Of a stretch of 56,521 nucleotides of DNA, positions 17,717 to 25,883 are shown one piece after another (position 1 is the first letter of the stretch; each line of letters begins with the position of its first letter). The position numbers were made by a program, and so were the translations under genes. Below the pieces are notes generated by a model. That model made no database searches. It was given only the letters and a program-made list of their open reading frames with translations, and had not been told where the DNA came from. This stretch comes from Candidatus Poribacteria bacterium (GTDB lineage Bacteria; Poribacteria; WGA-4E; UBA9662), in the NCBI GenBank assembly GCA_002709695.1, contig PAQF01000032.1:1-56521 (forward strand). Direction: 5' to 3'.

Positions 17717-18154
17717 ATGACGACGGTTTTTCTCGTAATTGCAGCCCTAGGCCTAGCAGGAGCTGGTTTCTTTCTGGTAATTACTTTTAGTCTGCTACGA
17801 GTTGTTGGTTCACAGAGACGGAAGATCAGGCAGGAATCAAAGGAAAGACACCAAGTTGTTGAGGCAATTAAGGAAGCCACCCGGATTGCATCAGCATATG
17901 ATGCGACAATTGCCATTCGAAAATTCATCGAAACAGAACAAGTTAAGCTACCTCAATTTTTCGTTGAAACAGGCGATCCGGATGAACCATACGCTCCTTA
18001 TGACCTGAATATAGCTCGAATGTGGATGAAGCCAATTCGAATCTTGCTCGAAACAGAATTCACCTTCGGGGCAGATGCGGAAACTCAGACTGATACCTCA
18101 AACAAAGACGTAGAGAAAAAAGAGGAAGACCAACCTTCCGCCTCTGAAGAATAG
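17717..18154 (+). CDS. Small membrane-anchored hypothetical protein
   Basis: A 145-residue protein with one N-terminal transmembrane helix (about residues 4-27), then a basic stretch (RRKIRQESKERHQ) and a helical cytoplasmic domain, ending in an acidic, Ser/Thr/Glu-rich tail (from about residue 118). Topology by the positive-inside rule puts the bulk in the cytoplasm. The domain around EAIKEATRIASAYDATIAIRKFIE is not one I recognise. The gene heads a plus-strand group with the DUF4416 gene (gap 8 bases) and anmK, behind the promoter proposed at 17650. Function unknown. Confidence 0.7.
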   Translation: MTTVFLVIAALGLAGAGFFLVITFSLLRVVGSQRRKIRQESKERHQVVEAIKEATRIASAYDATIAIRKFIETEQVKLPQFFVETGDPDEPYAPYDLNIARMWMKPIRILLETEFTFGADAETQTDTSNKDVEKKEEDQPSASEE

Positions 18155-18162
18155 GTCAGTAG

Positions 18163-18732
18163 ATGGGCACGGTCGCTCCGGTTGCTCCAGTCAAGCTTAT
18201 CGTTGCCACGATTACAGCAAACGATTCGGTTTTCCAAGAGACGCGGGCCTGTTTATCACAACATTTTGATAACATCGATTTCGAAAGTAATCCATACGCT
18301 TTTGACCATACTGATTACTATCAGAAAGAGATGGGGGGAGGCCTAAGCCGCCGTTTCGTGAGTTTTACCAACCTGATAATGCCCGAAAAACTTGCTGATA
18401 TTAAGCATTTCTGCAATTATCTCGAACAGCAATTTTGTATTAATAATAAACGGCGAGTTAACCTCGATCCTGGTTATGTCACTTTGGCTAAGCTCGTCTT
18501 GGCCACAACCAAGAACCAAGCCCACCGAATTTACTTACAGCAAAGTATATACGCGGAGATCACACTAAAGTTTTTCAATAAATCTTTCCAACCTCTTGAA
18601 TGGACCTACCCTGACTATCAAAAAACCACGAGCATTAACGCCTTCAATCAAATTCGACAATCCTACCTAACCCAGCTTAGACAAGAGCAACCCGAGAAAA
18701 GGAAACACCCTTCTTATAACTTAGCCCCTTGA
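18163..18732 (+). CDS. DUF4416 family protein
   Basis: A 189-residue soluble protein matching the DUF4416 pattern: an N-terminal PVKLIVATITAN strand, FDNIDFESNPYAFDHTDYYQKEMG (a strand-loop with conserved Asp/Tyr), then RRVNLDPGYVTLAKLVLATTKN and HRIYL...YAEITL, closing with WTYPDY. These conserved blocks recur in proteins of many deep-branching Gram-negative bacteria. The role of the family is unknown to me. The family is usually encoded singly. The C-terminal 30 residues are charged and probably disordered. Confidence 0.8.
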   Translation: MGTVAPVAPVKLIVATITANDSVFQETRACLSQHFDNIDFESNPYAFDHTDYYQKEMGGGLSRRFVSFTNLIMPEKLADIKHFCNYLEQQFCINNKRRVNLDPGYVTLAKLVLATTKNQAHRIYLQQSIYAEITLKFFNKSFQPLEWTYPDYQKTTSINAFNQIRQSYLTQLRQEQPEKRKHPSYNLAP

Positions 18733-18743
18733 GCTCTTTATAG

Positions 18744-19925
18744 ATGAAATCTTTCCATTCACTATCAAACAAAGACAGCAAGAAAATTATCGGGCTTATG
18801 TCGGGAACATCCGTAGATGGTGTTGACGCGTCATTAGTTGAAATAAGAGGTAAAGGGTTTGAAACAGAAGTAAACCTCATTGCGTTCGACACACTCCCAT
18901 TCCCTACAGATATCCGACAACGCATTCTTGAACTTTTCAATCCAGAAGATTCTAGCGTAGACAAAATCTGTCAAATGAATTTTCTAATTGGAAAAATCTT
19001 CGCGGAAACAGCAATCCAAGTAATCAAATCCGCTAACCTTGAGCCTAGCGACGTCGATCTGATCGGATCACATGGTCAAACTCTCTACCATCTACCACCA
19101 AAGAAAGACGCTAAATACGTGCCCTCCACGTTGCAGATCGGAGAACCAGCTGTCATCGCCTACCACACCAAAACCCCAGTTATGGCTGACTTTCGTGTCT
19201 CAGACATGGCGGCTGGAGGCCAAGGAGCACCTCTGGTATCCTATGTCGATTTCCTCCTCTTCCGCAAACAAAATAAAACAATTGCTCTACAAAATATCGG
19301 AGGTATTGCCAACTTTACCCTGATACCAGCAAACGCAAGAGAAAACCAAGTTATCGCCTCTGATACAGGACCAGGAAATATGATCATAGACGCAGTAACT
19401 GAAATTGTTACCAATGGTCAACAGCAATTCGATCGTGGGGGTAAAATTGCCAGTGAAGGTCGCATCCATCCTCAGCTGATTCGCAAGTGGATGAACCATC
19501 CATTCATCAAAGAAGTTCCTCCAAAAACTACTGGAAGAGAAGATTTTGGACAACAGTTTGCTATGCAAACCATAAAAGACTCAAAAGACAGCAAACTATC
19601 AAACACAGACATAGTAGCAACAGTCACTGAGTTCACTGCACAAACCATATATTACCACTACAAAACCTTTCTACTGCCCCATTATACAATCGAAAAGATT
19701 CTGGTCAGTGGAGGAGGCATACATAATCACACACTTATAAAACGCATTTCTAAATTACTTGATCCGATCTCAATCGAGCCAGCACCATTCAATGACGCTA
19801 AAGAGGCAATTGCATTTGCCGTTCTCGCAAACGAGGCAATTCACGGACACAAGGGAAACCTGCCACAAGTTACAGGTGCGGAAACCTCAATGATTCTAGG
19901 AAAGTTTGTGCCTGCACCACCATAA
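18744..19925 (+). CDS. anmK: Anhydro-N-acetylmuramic acid kinase
   Basis: A 393-residue kinase of the ASKHA fold that opens and phosphorylates 1,6-anhydro-MurNAc to MurNAc-6-phosphate during peptidoglycan recycling in the cytoplasm. The N-terminal phosphate loop GLMSGTSVDGVDAS (residues 17-30) is diagnostic. Others are GSHGQTL (about 109-115), SDTGPGNMIIDA and LVSGGGIHN, the second phosphate loop of the family. Length is normal (about 370-390). No strong Shine-Dalgarno is seen before the ATG at 18744. It is the last gene of its group and converges on ftsE. No MurQ or other recycling gene is nearby. Confidence 0.95.
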   Translation: MKSFHSLSNKDSKKIIGLMSGTSVDGVDASLVEIRGKGFETEVNLIAFDTLPFPTDIRQRILELFNPEDSSVDKICQMNFLIGKIFAETAIQVIKSANLEPSDVDLIGSHGQTLYHLPPKKDAKYVPSTLQIGEPAVIAYHTKTPVMADFRVSDMAAGGQGAPLVSYVDFLLFRKQNKTIALQNIGGIANFTLIPANARENQVIASDTGPGNMIIDAVTEIVTNGQQQFDRGGKIASEGRIHPQLIRKWMNHPFIKEVPPKTTGREDFGQQFAMQTIKDSKDSKLSNTDIVATVTEFTAQTIYYHYKTFLLPHYTIEKILVSGGGIHNHTLIKRISKLLDPISIEPAPFNDAKEAIAFAVLANEAIHGHKGNLPQVTGAETSMILGKFVPAPP

Positions 19926-19998
19926 CCGGACGGTCTTAAAATGAAGCAAAGAGAACAGGATGATAACTTTAAAAAGATTCGAACCCAACATAATTTAT

Positions 19999-20655
19999 TT
20001 AGGTTTCTATAACCCGGCCGTCTTCGATCCGAATCACCCTCTTACCAAGTTGTTGCACCAATGCCAAATCATGTGTAGCAACCAAGACAGTTGCTCCGCG
20101 AAAATTAAAAGTCTCAAACAAATGCATAATCTCCAAAGATAATTTGGGATCCAAGTTTCCTGTTGGTTCATCAGCCATCAGTAACAATGGATTGTTTACC
20201 GTTGCTCTGGCTATAGCAACGCGTTGCTGCTCACCACCAGAGAGTTCCTCTGGATACGCGTTTCGCCTATGAACCAATCCCATCTGGTGAATCAATTGAT
20301 TAACGTTACTTTGAATCTCTGACCTTTTAGCACCTGTAACTTTCATTGTAAGAGCTATATTTTGTTGAACTGTCTTATTGGGAAGAAGTTTAAAATCTTG
20401 AAACACAACCCCCATCTGGCGACGCAATTTTGGGATCTCGGAACTGCGAATTCGGTTTAAATGCTTCCCAATCACTACCACATCGCCTGAGGTCGGTATC
20501 AATTCACGATATAATATTCGTAGAAGGGTCGTTTTGCCAGTCCCACTAGGACCTACCAAAAAGACGAAATCCCCAGAATCAACATTAAAACTGACGTTAC
20601 GAAGGGTTTGGATATCCTTTTTATAACTCATGTCAACTTTATAAACTTCGATCAT
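19999..20655 (-). CDS. ftsE: Cell-division ABC transporter ATP-binding protein FtsE
   Basis: A 218-residue ABC ATPase with the FtsE signature: Walker A GPSGTGKT (35-42), ABC signature LSGGEQQ (138-144), Walker B LLLMADEP with the catalytic Glu (about 157-164), and the D-loop GNLD. FtsE binds FtsX at the septal membrane, and the pair activates peptidoglycan hydrolases during division. The start ATG at 20655 gives the normal MIEVYKV opening; a GTG 18 bases earlier is possible. The partner ftsX normally follows ftsE immediately, but here it is 15.7 kb away on the other strand (36352). The gene follows topA after 49 bases, making accD-topA-ftsE a minus-strand group. Confidence 0.88.
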   Translation of the reverse strand: MIEVYKVDMSYKKDIQTLRNVSFNVDSGDFVFLVGPSGTGKTTLLRILYRELIPTSGDVVVIGKHLNRIRSSEIPKLRRQMGVVFQDFKLLPNKTVQQNIALTMKVTGAKRSEIQSNVNQLIHQMGLVHRRNAYPEELSGGEQQRVAIARATVNNPLLLMADEPTGNLDPKLSLEIMHLFETFNFRGATVLVATHDLALVQQLGKRVIRIEDGRVIET

Positions 20656-20704
20656 TTCTCTCAACCACTTCACGGAATAACTCTATGAGCATTCTAATTC
20701 TACG

Positions 20705-23029
20705 TTACTTCGATCTTCTGCGCCTTTTAGGCGGATTTTTCCTTTTTTTATCTAATAAATCTATGGCGGATTCCAGAGAAATGCTCTCTGGCTCCACATC
20801 TTTGGGAACAGATACGTTAGTTTTACCATCTGTAATATACGGACCATAACGCCCGTTTTTAACTAAGATTTGGCCTTGTGTCGTTGGATCCACCCCTAAG
20901 TCGGCTATCGGCTTTGCTTTTTCTGCATTGACTTTATCCGCTTGTTCAATAACGGCCTTACATTCCGCTAGGCTGATAGTCTTGGGATTATAATTCTCGG
21001 GCAAAGACACAGTTTTACTGCCAACTTTAAGGTAAGGACCATAACGACCAACATTGGCGATAACATCTTCATCATCCACATTTTTCCCCACCACACGAGG
21101 CAATATCAAAAGCTGCAATGCTTCTTCTAAACTTAGCGTGTCAATACTTTGACCTTTCTCCAAAGAAGACATTTTGGGCTTCGTATCATTTTTCCCACTA
21201 CCATCTTCACTCCAATCACCTAACTGCACATAAGCACCGAACCGACCGATGCGCGCGATAACTGGCAACCCAGATCCCGGATCAACACCAATTTCCCTCT
21301 TCTTTATGATATCTTCTCTCTTAACAGTCTCAGACTTATTATCGAGATTCTCCTTAAATGGTCCATAGAATTTTTTGACAGCAGCCTGCCAATCATGCTT
21401 CCCTTCTGAAATAGTGTCAAAATCTGTTTCCAATCGGGCAGTAAATTCATAATCTATAATATTCGTGAAATGCTCGGTCAAAACCGCGTTAACCAGCCCT
21501 CCAATATCCGTTGGACCTAAGCGGTTCTGTTCCAATCTTTCAACATAACCGCGGTCAATAATGGTGCTGATAGTCGGCGCATACGTAGATGGCCGTCCAA
21601 TCCCATACTCCTCCAATTCTTTAACAATGCTGGCATCCGAATATCGAGCTGGAGGTTCAGTAAAATGTTGTCTAGGTGTAACTTGCTCAAGCAACATATC
21701 GGTTCCTTCTTCCAACCGAGGTAATATCGTTTCTTCAAGCTGGTCCGAAACAACCCGCAGGAACCCATCAAATTTGATTATTCCGCCAGAAGCCCTCAAG
21801 GTATAGTAATCATCAGACGTATTAATATCAATAGTAGTCCTTTCAATGATTGCCGGATTCATCTGACTAGCAACAGCACGATCCCAGATTAATTTATAAA
21901 GTTTAAATGTCCTATCATCTAAATACGCCTTAACTGAGTGAGGCGTACGAGCAACTGAAGTTGGACGAATCGCTTCATGTGCTTCCTGAGCCCCTTTCGA
22001 TTTACCTTTAAAGACTCTCGGTTTGCTTGGACAATAATCTGAACCAAACTCAGACGCAATATGCTCTCTCGCCTCGCTCAGAAAACTTGGAGACAAATTT
22101 AGAGAATCCGTTCTCATATAGGTAATTAAACCTTGTTCTCCTTCGCTACCAACATTAATGCCTTCATACATTTTCTGGGCAATAAACATTGTTTGCTTAG
22201 CTGAAAAACCCAGCTTACGATTTGCAGATTGCTGCATTGTAGAAGTAATATAAGGCGGCGCTGGATTCCTTGTTTGCTTTTTCTTTGTAATCTTGTAAAC
22301 ATAATATTCACTCGCCCTTAACCTTACCACCATTTCATCTGCCAATTCTTGGTGGGGTATATCAAATTTTTTTAGCCGTTTGCCTTCTTTAGCATAAATT
22401 TCGGTTGCTAACCTAACATCCCCATCATCCTGACATTTAAAATCTGCGTTAATAGACCAATATTCTTGCGGTTCAAAACTCTTTATTCGCTCTTCTCTTT
22501 CAACAATTAGACGTAACGCTACTGATTGTACCCGACCGGCTGACAAACCTTTAGCAACCTTTTTCCATAGAAATGGCGAAAGTTCATATCCCACCAACCG
22601 ATCTAATACACGTCGTGCCTGCTGGGCATCTACCAAATTCAAATTGATACGCCTAGGATTTTGCATTGCATTTTGAATGGCAGTTTCCGTTATCTCATGA
22701 AAGACAATTCTTTCAGTCTGATCAAGGTCAATCCCCAACGCTTCTATCAAATGCCAAGCAATTGCTTCTCCCTCCCGATCAGCATCTGTTGCTAAATACA
22801 CCCTATCAACGCTTCCAGCAATTTTTTTCAGTTTGGCGACAACACTTGCAGCCTTATCAGGGATTTCGTAATCCGGCTCAAAGTCATTTTCTATATTGAC
22901 CCCCATCTTGCTTTCCGGTAGATCCCTTATATGCCCAAAAGATGATTCAACTAAATATTCGCTACCCAGAAATCTGGAAATAGTTCTCGCTTTGGTCGGC
23001 GATTCAACGATAACTAGCTTTTTACTCAT
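20705..23029 (-). CDS. topA: DNA topoisomerase I
   Basis: A 774-residue type IA topoisomerase that relaxes negative supercoils. The N-terminal Toprim domain shows VIVESPTKA with E9 and DADREGEAIAWH (D82, D84, E86). The active-site tyrosine is Y304 in LITYMRTDS. The C-terminal quarter has repeats of the NGRYGPYI/VGRYGPYLK type (three copies, near 565, 660 and 735), the Topo_C_Rpt module. The Cys4 zinc ribbons found in E. coli TopA are absent. The very basic tail (KKRKNPPKRRRRSK) is likely DNA-binding. AAGG is only one base before the ATG, so translation initiation may be weak; a hairpin lies 14-41 bases upstream. Confidence 0.95.
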   Translation of the reverse strand: MSKKLVIVESPTKARTISRFLGSEYLVESSFGHIRDLPESKMGVNIENDFEPDYEIPDKAASVVAKLKKIAGSVDRVYLATDADREGEAIAWHLIEALGIDLDQTERIVFHEITETAIQNAMQNPRRINLNLVDAQQARRVLDRLVGYELSPFLWKKVAKGLSAGRVQSVALRLIVEREERIKSFEPQEYWSINADFKCQDDGDVRLATEIYAKEGKRLKKFDIPHQELADEMVVRLRASEYYVYKITKKKQTRNPAPPYITSTMQQSANRKLGFSAKQTMFIAQKMYEGINVGSEGEQGLITYMRTDSLNLSPSFLSEAREHIASEFGSDYCPSKPRVFKGKSKGAQEAHEAIRPTSVARTPHSVKAYLDDRTFKLYKLIWDRAVASQMNPAIIERTTIDINTSDDYYTLRASGGIIKFDGFLRVVSDQLEETILPRLEEGTDMLLEQVTPRQHFTEPPARYSDASIVKELEEYGIGRPSTYAPTISTIIDRGYVERLEQNRLGPTDIGGLVNAVLTEHFTNIIDYEFTARLETDFDTISEGKHDWQAAVKKFYGPFKENLDNKSETVKREDIIKKREIGVDPGSGLPVIARIGRFGAYVQLGDWSEDGSGKNDTKPKMSSLEKGQSIDTLSLEEALQLLILPRVVGKNVDDEDVIANVGRYGPYLKVGSKTVSLPENYNPKTISLAECKAVIEQADKVNAEKAKPIADLGVDPTTQGQILVKNGRYGPYITDGKTNVSVPKDVEPESISLESAIDLLDKKRKNPPKRRRRSK

Positions 23030-23043
23030 ACCTTAAATTATAA

Positions 23044-23070
23044 ATAACCTAATACTAGGCAACAGGTTAT
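23044..23070 (-). promoter_or_regulatory. Hairpin in the topA leader
   Basis: ATAACCT (23044-23050) and AGGTTAT (23064-23070) form a perfect 7-bp stem with a 13-base loop. It lies between the accD stop (23142) and the topA ATG (23029), ending 14 bases before it. It could end the accD transcript or structure the topA leader; a short TTTATAATTT follows in the transcript direction. Confidence 0.35.
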
Positions 23071-23141
23071 ATAAATTCTCCTTCTTTATTAATCTTCAAC
23101 ATCACATCCAAAAGCAAAAAAACAGACTTTAAATTTTAAAA

Positions 23142-23933
23142 CTAAACGTTAATATTTTCAGATGTACTACAGAAATCGAGTAAATCTACGATGAGATCTC
23201 TCATGTCATGTCGGTGTACAATTTGATCGATCATCCCATGCTCCAACAGGAATTCAGCTCTTTGGAAATTCTCTGGGAGTTTTTCTCGGATACTAGCAAC
23301 AGCTCTCGGCCCAGCAAACCCAACCCGGGCCCCTGGTTCAGCAAAAATAACATGACCGAGTGAAGCGAAACTAGCTGTTGTTCCGCCAAACGTCGGATCT
23401 GTAACAACAGATAGATGAAATAATCCAGCTTCAGAATGTCGCACACATGCAGCTGCAGTCTTCTCCATCTGCATCAGAGCAAGAGTTCCTTCTTGCATCC
23501 GCATTCCGCCACTAACAGAAATAGTAACCAACGGCAAATTTCGGCTTGTCGCACATTCAATAATACGAGTCAGCTTTTCGCCAATAACAGAACCCATACT
23601 CCCCCCCATGAACCGGACATCACCCACCGCAATTGCAACAGGGAAGCAACCAATTTCCGCTACACCAGTCATCATTTCGGATCGTCGGCCAGTTTTTTTA
23701 GCATCACGTGCGAGTTTCAATTCATAATCAGGGAACTCTAGAGGATTTACCGAAAACAATCCGGTATCCAACTCAATGAAGCTATCTAAATCAACTAAAT
23801 GAGCAAGCCTCTCTTCAGGACCTATGGCAAAATGATAACCGCACAGAGTACAAACTTGCTTGGCTGAAACATACGAATCTGAAGGGATTTGTGTGCTACA
23901 ATCTGGGCAGGTAACCGTAGTTAAGTCAGACAT
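23142..23933 (-). CDS. accD: Acetyl-CoA carboxylase carboxyltransferase subunit beta
   Basis: A 263-residue beta subunit that, with AccA, transfers carboxyl from carboxybiotin to acetyl-CoA to give malonyl-CoA for fatty-acid synthesis. The N-terminal zinc ribbon is complete: C9, C12, C28, C31. The crotonase-like core has ISVSGGMRMQEG, DPTFGGTTASFASLG and GARVGFAGPR, all typical. Length is a little short of E. coli AccD (304) mainly because the C-terminal tail is short. It is the first gene of the minus-strand group with topA and ftsE. The divergent plus-strand envelope operon begins about 0.4 kb away; accA is not in the window. Confidence 0.94.
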   Translation of the reverse strand: MSDLTTVTCPDCSTQIPSDSYVSAKQVCTLCGYHFAIGPEERLAHLVDLDSFIELDTGLFSVNPLEFPDYELKLARDAKKTGRRSEMMTGVAEIGCFPVAIAVGDVRFMGGSMGSVIGEKLTRIIECATSRNLPLVTISVSGGMRMQEGTLALMQMEKTAAACVRHSEAGLFHLSVVTDPTFGGTTASFASLGHVIFAEPGARVGFAGPRAVASIREKLPENFQRAEFLLEHGMIDQIVHRHDMRDLIVDLLDFCSTSENINV

Positions 23934-24349
23934 CTAGGGTATGGATTTCTGCGTAAAACAGTCTTAACAATAGACAAGTGTTCAGACCAAACCACTGCCA
24001 AGCAAAACAAAAATAAGTTACTTCAGCAGCAAGAATGGGTATTAGACGAATTCTTTGATCGCGCAAAGCCAAGTTACAATAAGAATCCCAAACATATATT
24101 GTGCTTAAGAACACGTTAAACTTACTTCAAGACAATATTCAACACCAATAAATCCGTATAATATCTTTCAAGACCATTGTTGTCAAGTAAAAAGGAAAGC
24201 CTAAACCAGCACTCGGACTACATTCCACCCATAAAATGTATGTTGCATGAAGTCCAAGGATTATGATATTATTTGTTGGATTTTTCTAAGAATATATCCC
24301 CTTGAAATGCGTCGATATGTTGGTCAGCTTTAATATACAAATCTCCTTA
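23934..24349. other. Divergent intergenic region
   Basis: About 415 bases separating accD from the plus-strand envelope operon. It should hold both promoters. A perfect TATAAT at 24157-24162 has no matching -35; TTGCAT (24243-24248) with TATTAT (24267-24272), 18 bases apart, is a weaker candidate nearer the lipoprotein gene. No gene is supported. Confidence 0.4.
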
Positions 24350-25153
24350 ATGTATCCCCGAACTCAAAAGATGTTTTTGATCTTCATCGCTGGGATGTTG
24401 GCAACCTGTAACTTTGCTTGTGACAATGGGGAGAATTCTGAAGACAGAGAGCCTCCCGCTATCCCCCGTGGGGTTAAAAGTATTACAGGAAACAATGAAA
24501 TAACTATCGAATGGTTCCCAAACGGGGAATACGACCTATCTGGTTACAGAATATGGAAAGGAAATGATGGACAAAACTTTGACTTGTTAGCAGAAGTGTC
24601 AATACCGCAGTCACAGTACACAGATCAAACTGCACAAAACGGAGTTACCTATCATTATGCAGTTTCAGCATTCGATATCAATGGCAACGAAAGTGATCTG
24701 AGCCCAGAAGAGGTGTATGATACCCCCCGGCCATCAGGGCAAAACGTCACTCTACACGCTTACGACTTATTTCCTTCACGGAGTGGATTCCACTTTGGAA
24801 AGCGAGAAAATGGAGCCATAGACTGGAAAGACTCTGACATCTACTTTGCCTTTGACGAGGAAATCAACGCCCCATATCTATATACAGATAATGGCACTCA
24901 GATTCAAGACATGGGATATCATGAATACTTTGAAGAAATTAATGTATCCCCTACAAAGGGGTTTACAACTTCCTTTATAGAATTGATTGAAGGACACATC
25001 TACGTTTTGCTTCTCCCTTCAGGAAATTATGCTAAATTATGGTTACTTTCTGTTTCGTCCGAGGCCATTACCCTCGATTGGGCATATCAAGCAGACCGGA
25101 AAAACCCTCAACTCGCACCAACATTCCGGCCAGAACCCAGAGTATATGACTAA
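24350..25153 (+). CDS. Fibronectin type III domain lipoprotein
   Basis: A secreted protein of about 267 residues from the ATG at 24350. A signal sequence (MFLIFIAGMLATC) carries two candidate lipid-attachment Cys (LATC and, four residues on, NFAC), so an outer-membrane or periplasmic lipoprotein is likely. The mature N-terminus holds one fibronectin type III domain (from PPAIPRGVKSI through SDLSPEEVY), with the classic Trp and Tyr core residues (ITIEWFPNG, YHYAVSAFD). The C-terminal half (about 145-265) is a beta-rich domain I do not recognise. Starts at 24302 (TTG), 24317 and 24371 are also possible. Its stop overlaps the next gene by eight bases, so translational coupling is likely. Confidence 0.7.
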   Translation: MYPRTQKMFLIFIAGMLATCNFACDNGENSEDREPPAIPRGVKSITGNNEITIEWFPNGEYDLSGYRIWKGNDGQNFDLLAEVSIPQSQYTDQTAQNGVTYHYAVSAFDINGNESDLSPEEVYDTPRPSGQNVTLHAYDLFPSRSGFHFGKRENGAIDWKDSDIYFAFDEEINAPYLYTDNGTQIQDMGYHEYFEEINVSPTKGFTTSFIELIEGHIYVLLLPSGNYAKLWLLSVSSEAITLDWAYQADRKNPQLAPTFRPEPRVYD

Positions 25154-25883
25154 TAATTTAACTAGTATACTAGAGTTTTTTTTCTTTTTTTGTGCCTCAA
25201 TAGTTATCGCGGAAACAACCTCGTTACTGGAAAACGAAAATTACACGTCGATACGTGTTGGTGAAGAACTCATTTATAAGGCAAAATTCGCCGGATTGGT
25301 GGCCGGCAAACAAATTATAGCAATTGACAAAAAAACAAAGTTTAACAACCAGAAAGTCTTCCAAGTTCGATCGGAATCCCAATCTGGCGGTTTGTTTGGT
25401 AAAATATACCACTTCCTTGACCACAAAAAGAGTTACATTACAACAGAAAAATTATTTCCTATTCGGCACACGAAATATATAGAAGACCAAGATTATAGAG
25501 CAAATGTGGAAGTGGATTTTGATCAAAGAAATGGACAAATCTATTATTTGAAAAACAAGAAATCATATGAATTTTCATCGCCTGTTGGTATTCAAGACGA
25601 GTTATCAATGATATTCTTTGTACGAACAAAGAAGTTAGAAATAGGTAAACACTATCAATTCCCACTATTTGTTAGAGGTAAACCACAATACGTCACTCTT
25701 AATGTTAATAAGCGTGAAACTTTAAAGACTAAAATTGGTCAGAAACGAACAATCGCTTTGGAAACTTCTCACGGTCATAGGATATGGTTGACAGACGACA
25801 ATTTGCGGATACCTGTCCGAATTGAAGCCAAATTGCGATTTGGGAAACTGACTGGTACACTTGAAAAAATCAACCTTAGATAA
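25146..25883 (+). CDS. DUF3108 family periplasmic protein
   Basis: A 245-residue protein with a signal peptide (hydrophobic LEFFFFFCASIVIA, about residues 9-22, with IAE as the likely cleavage region). The body matches DUF3108: GEELIYKAKFAGLVAGKQIIAI at the N terminus, then paired strands and YHFLDHKKSYITTE, GIQDELSMIFFVRT and a final RIPVRIEAKLRFGKLTGTLEKI, which closes the beta barrel. DUF3108 proteins are periplasmic and of unknown function, often near envelope genes. I chose the ATG at 25146 because it lies on the end of the lipoprotein gene (8-base overlap) and gives a clean signal peptide; the frame stays open farther upstream. Confidence 0.8.
   Translation: MTNNLTSILEFFFFFCASIVIAETTSLLENENYTSIRVGEELIYKAKFAGLVAGKQIIAIDKKTKFNNQKVFQVRSESQSGGLFGKIYHFLDHKKSYITTEKLFPIRHTKYIEDQDYRANVEVDFDQRNGQIYYLKNKKSYEFSSPVGIQDELSMIFFVRTKKLEIGKHYQFPLFVRGKPQYVTLNVNKRETLKTKIGQKRTIALETSHGHRIWLTDDNLRIPVRIEAKLRFGKLTGTLEKINLR

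Noticed and set aside
24987-25145. N-terminal extension of the DUF3108 frame
   Set aside because: It overlaps the lipoprotein gene in another frame; the ATG at 25146 gives a clean signal peptide.
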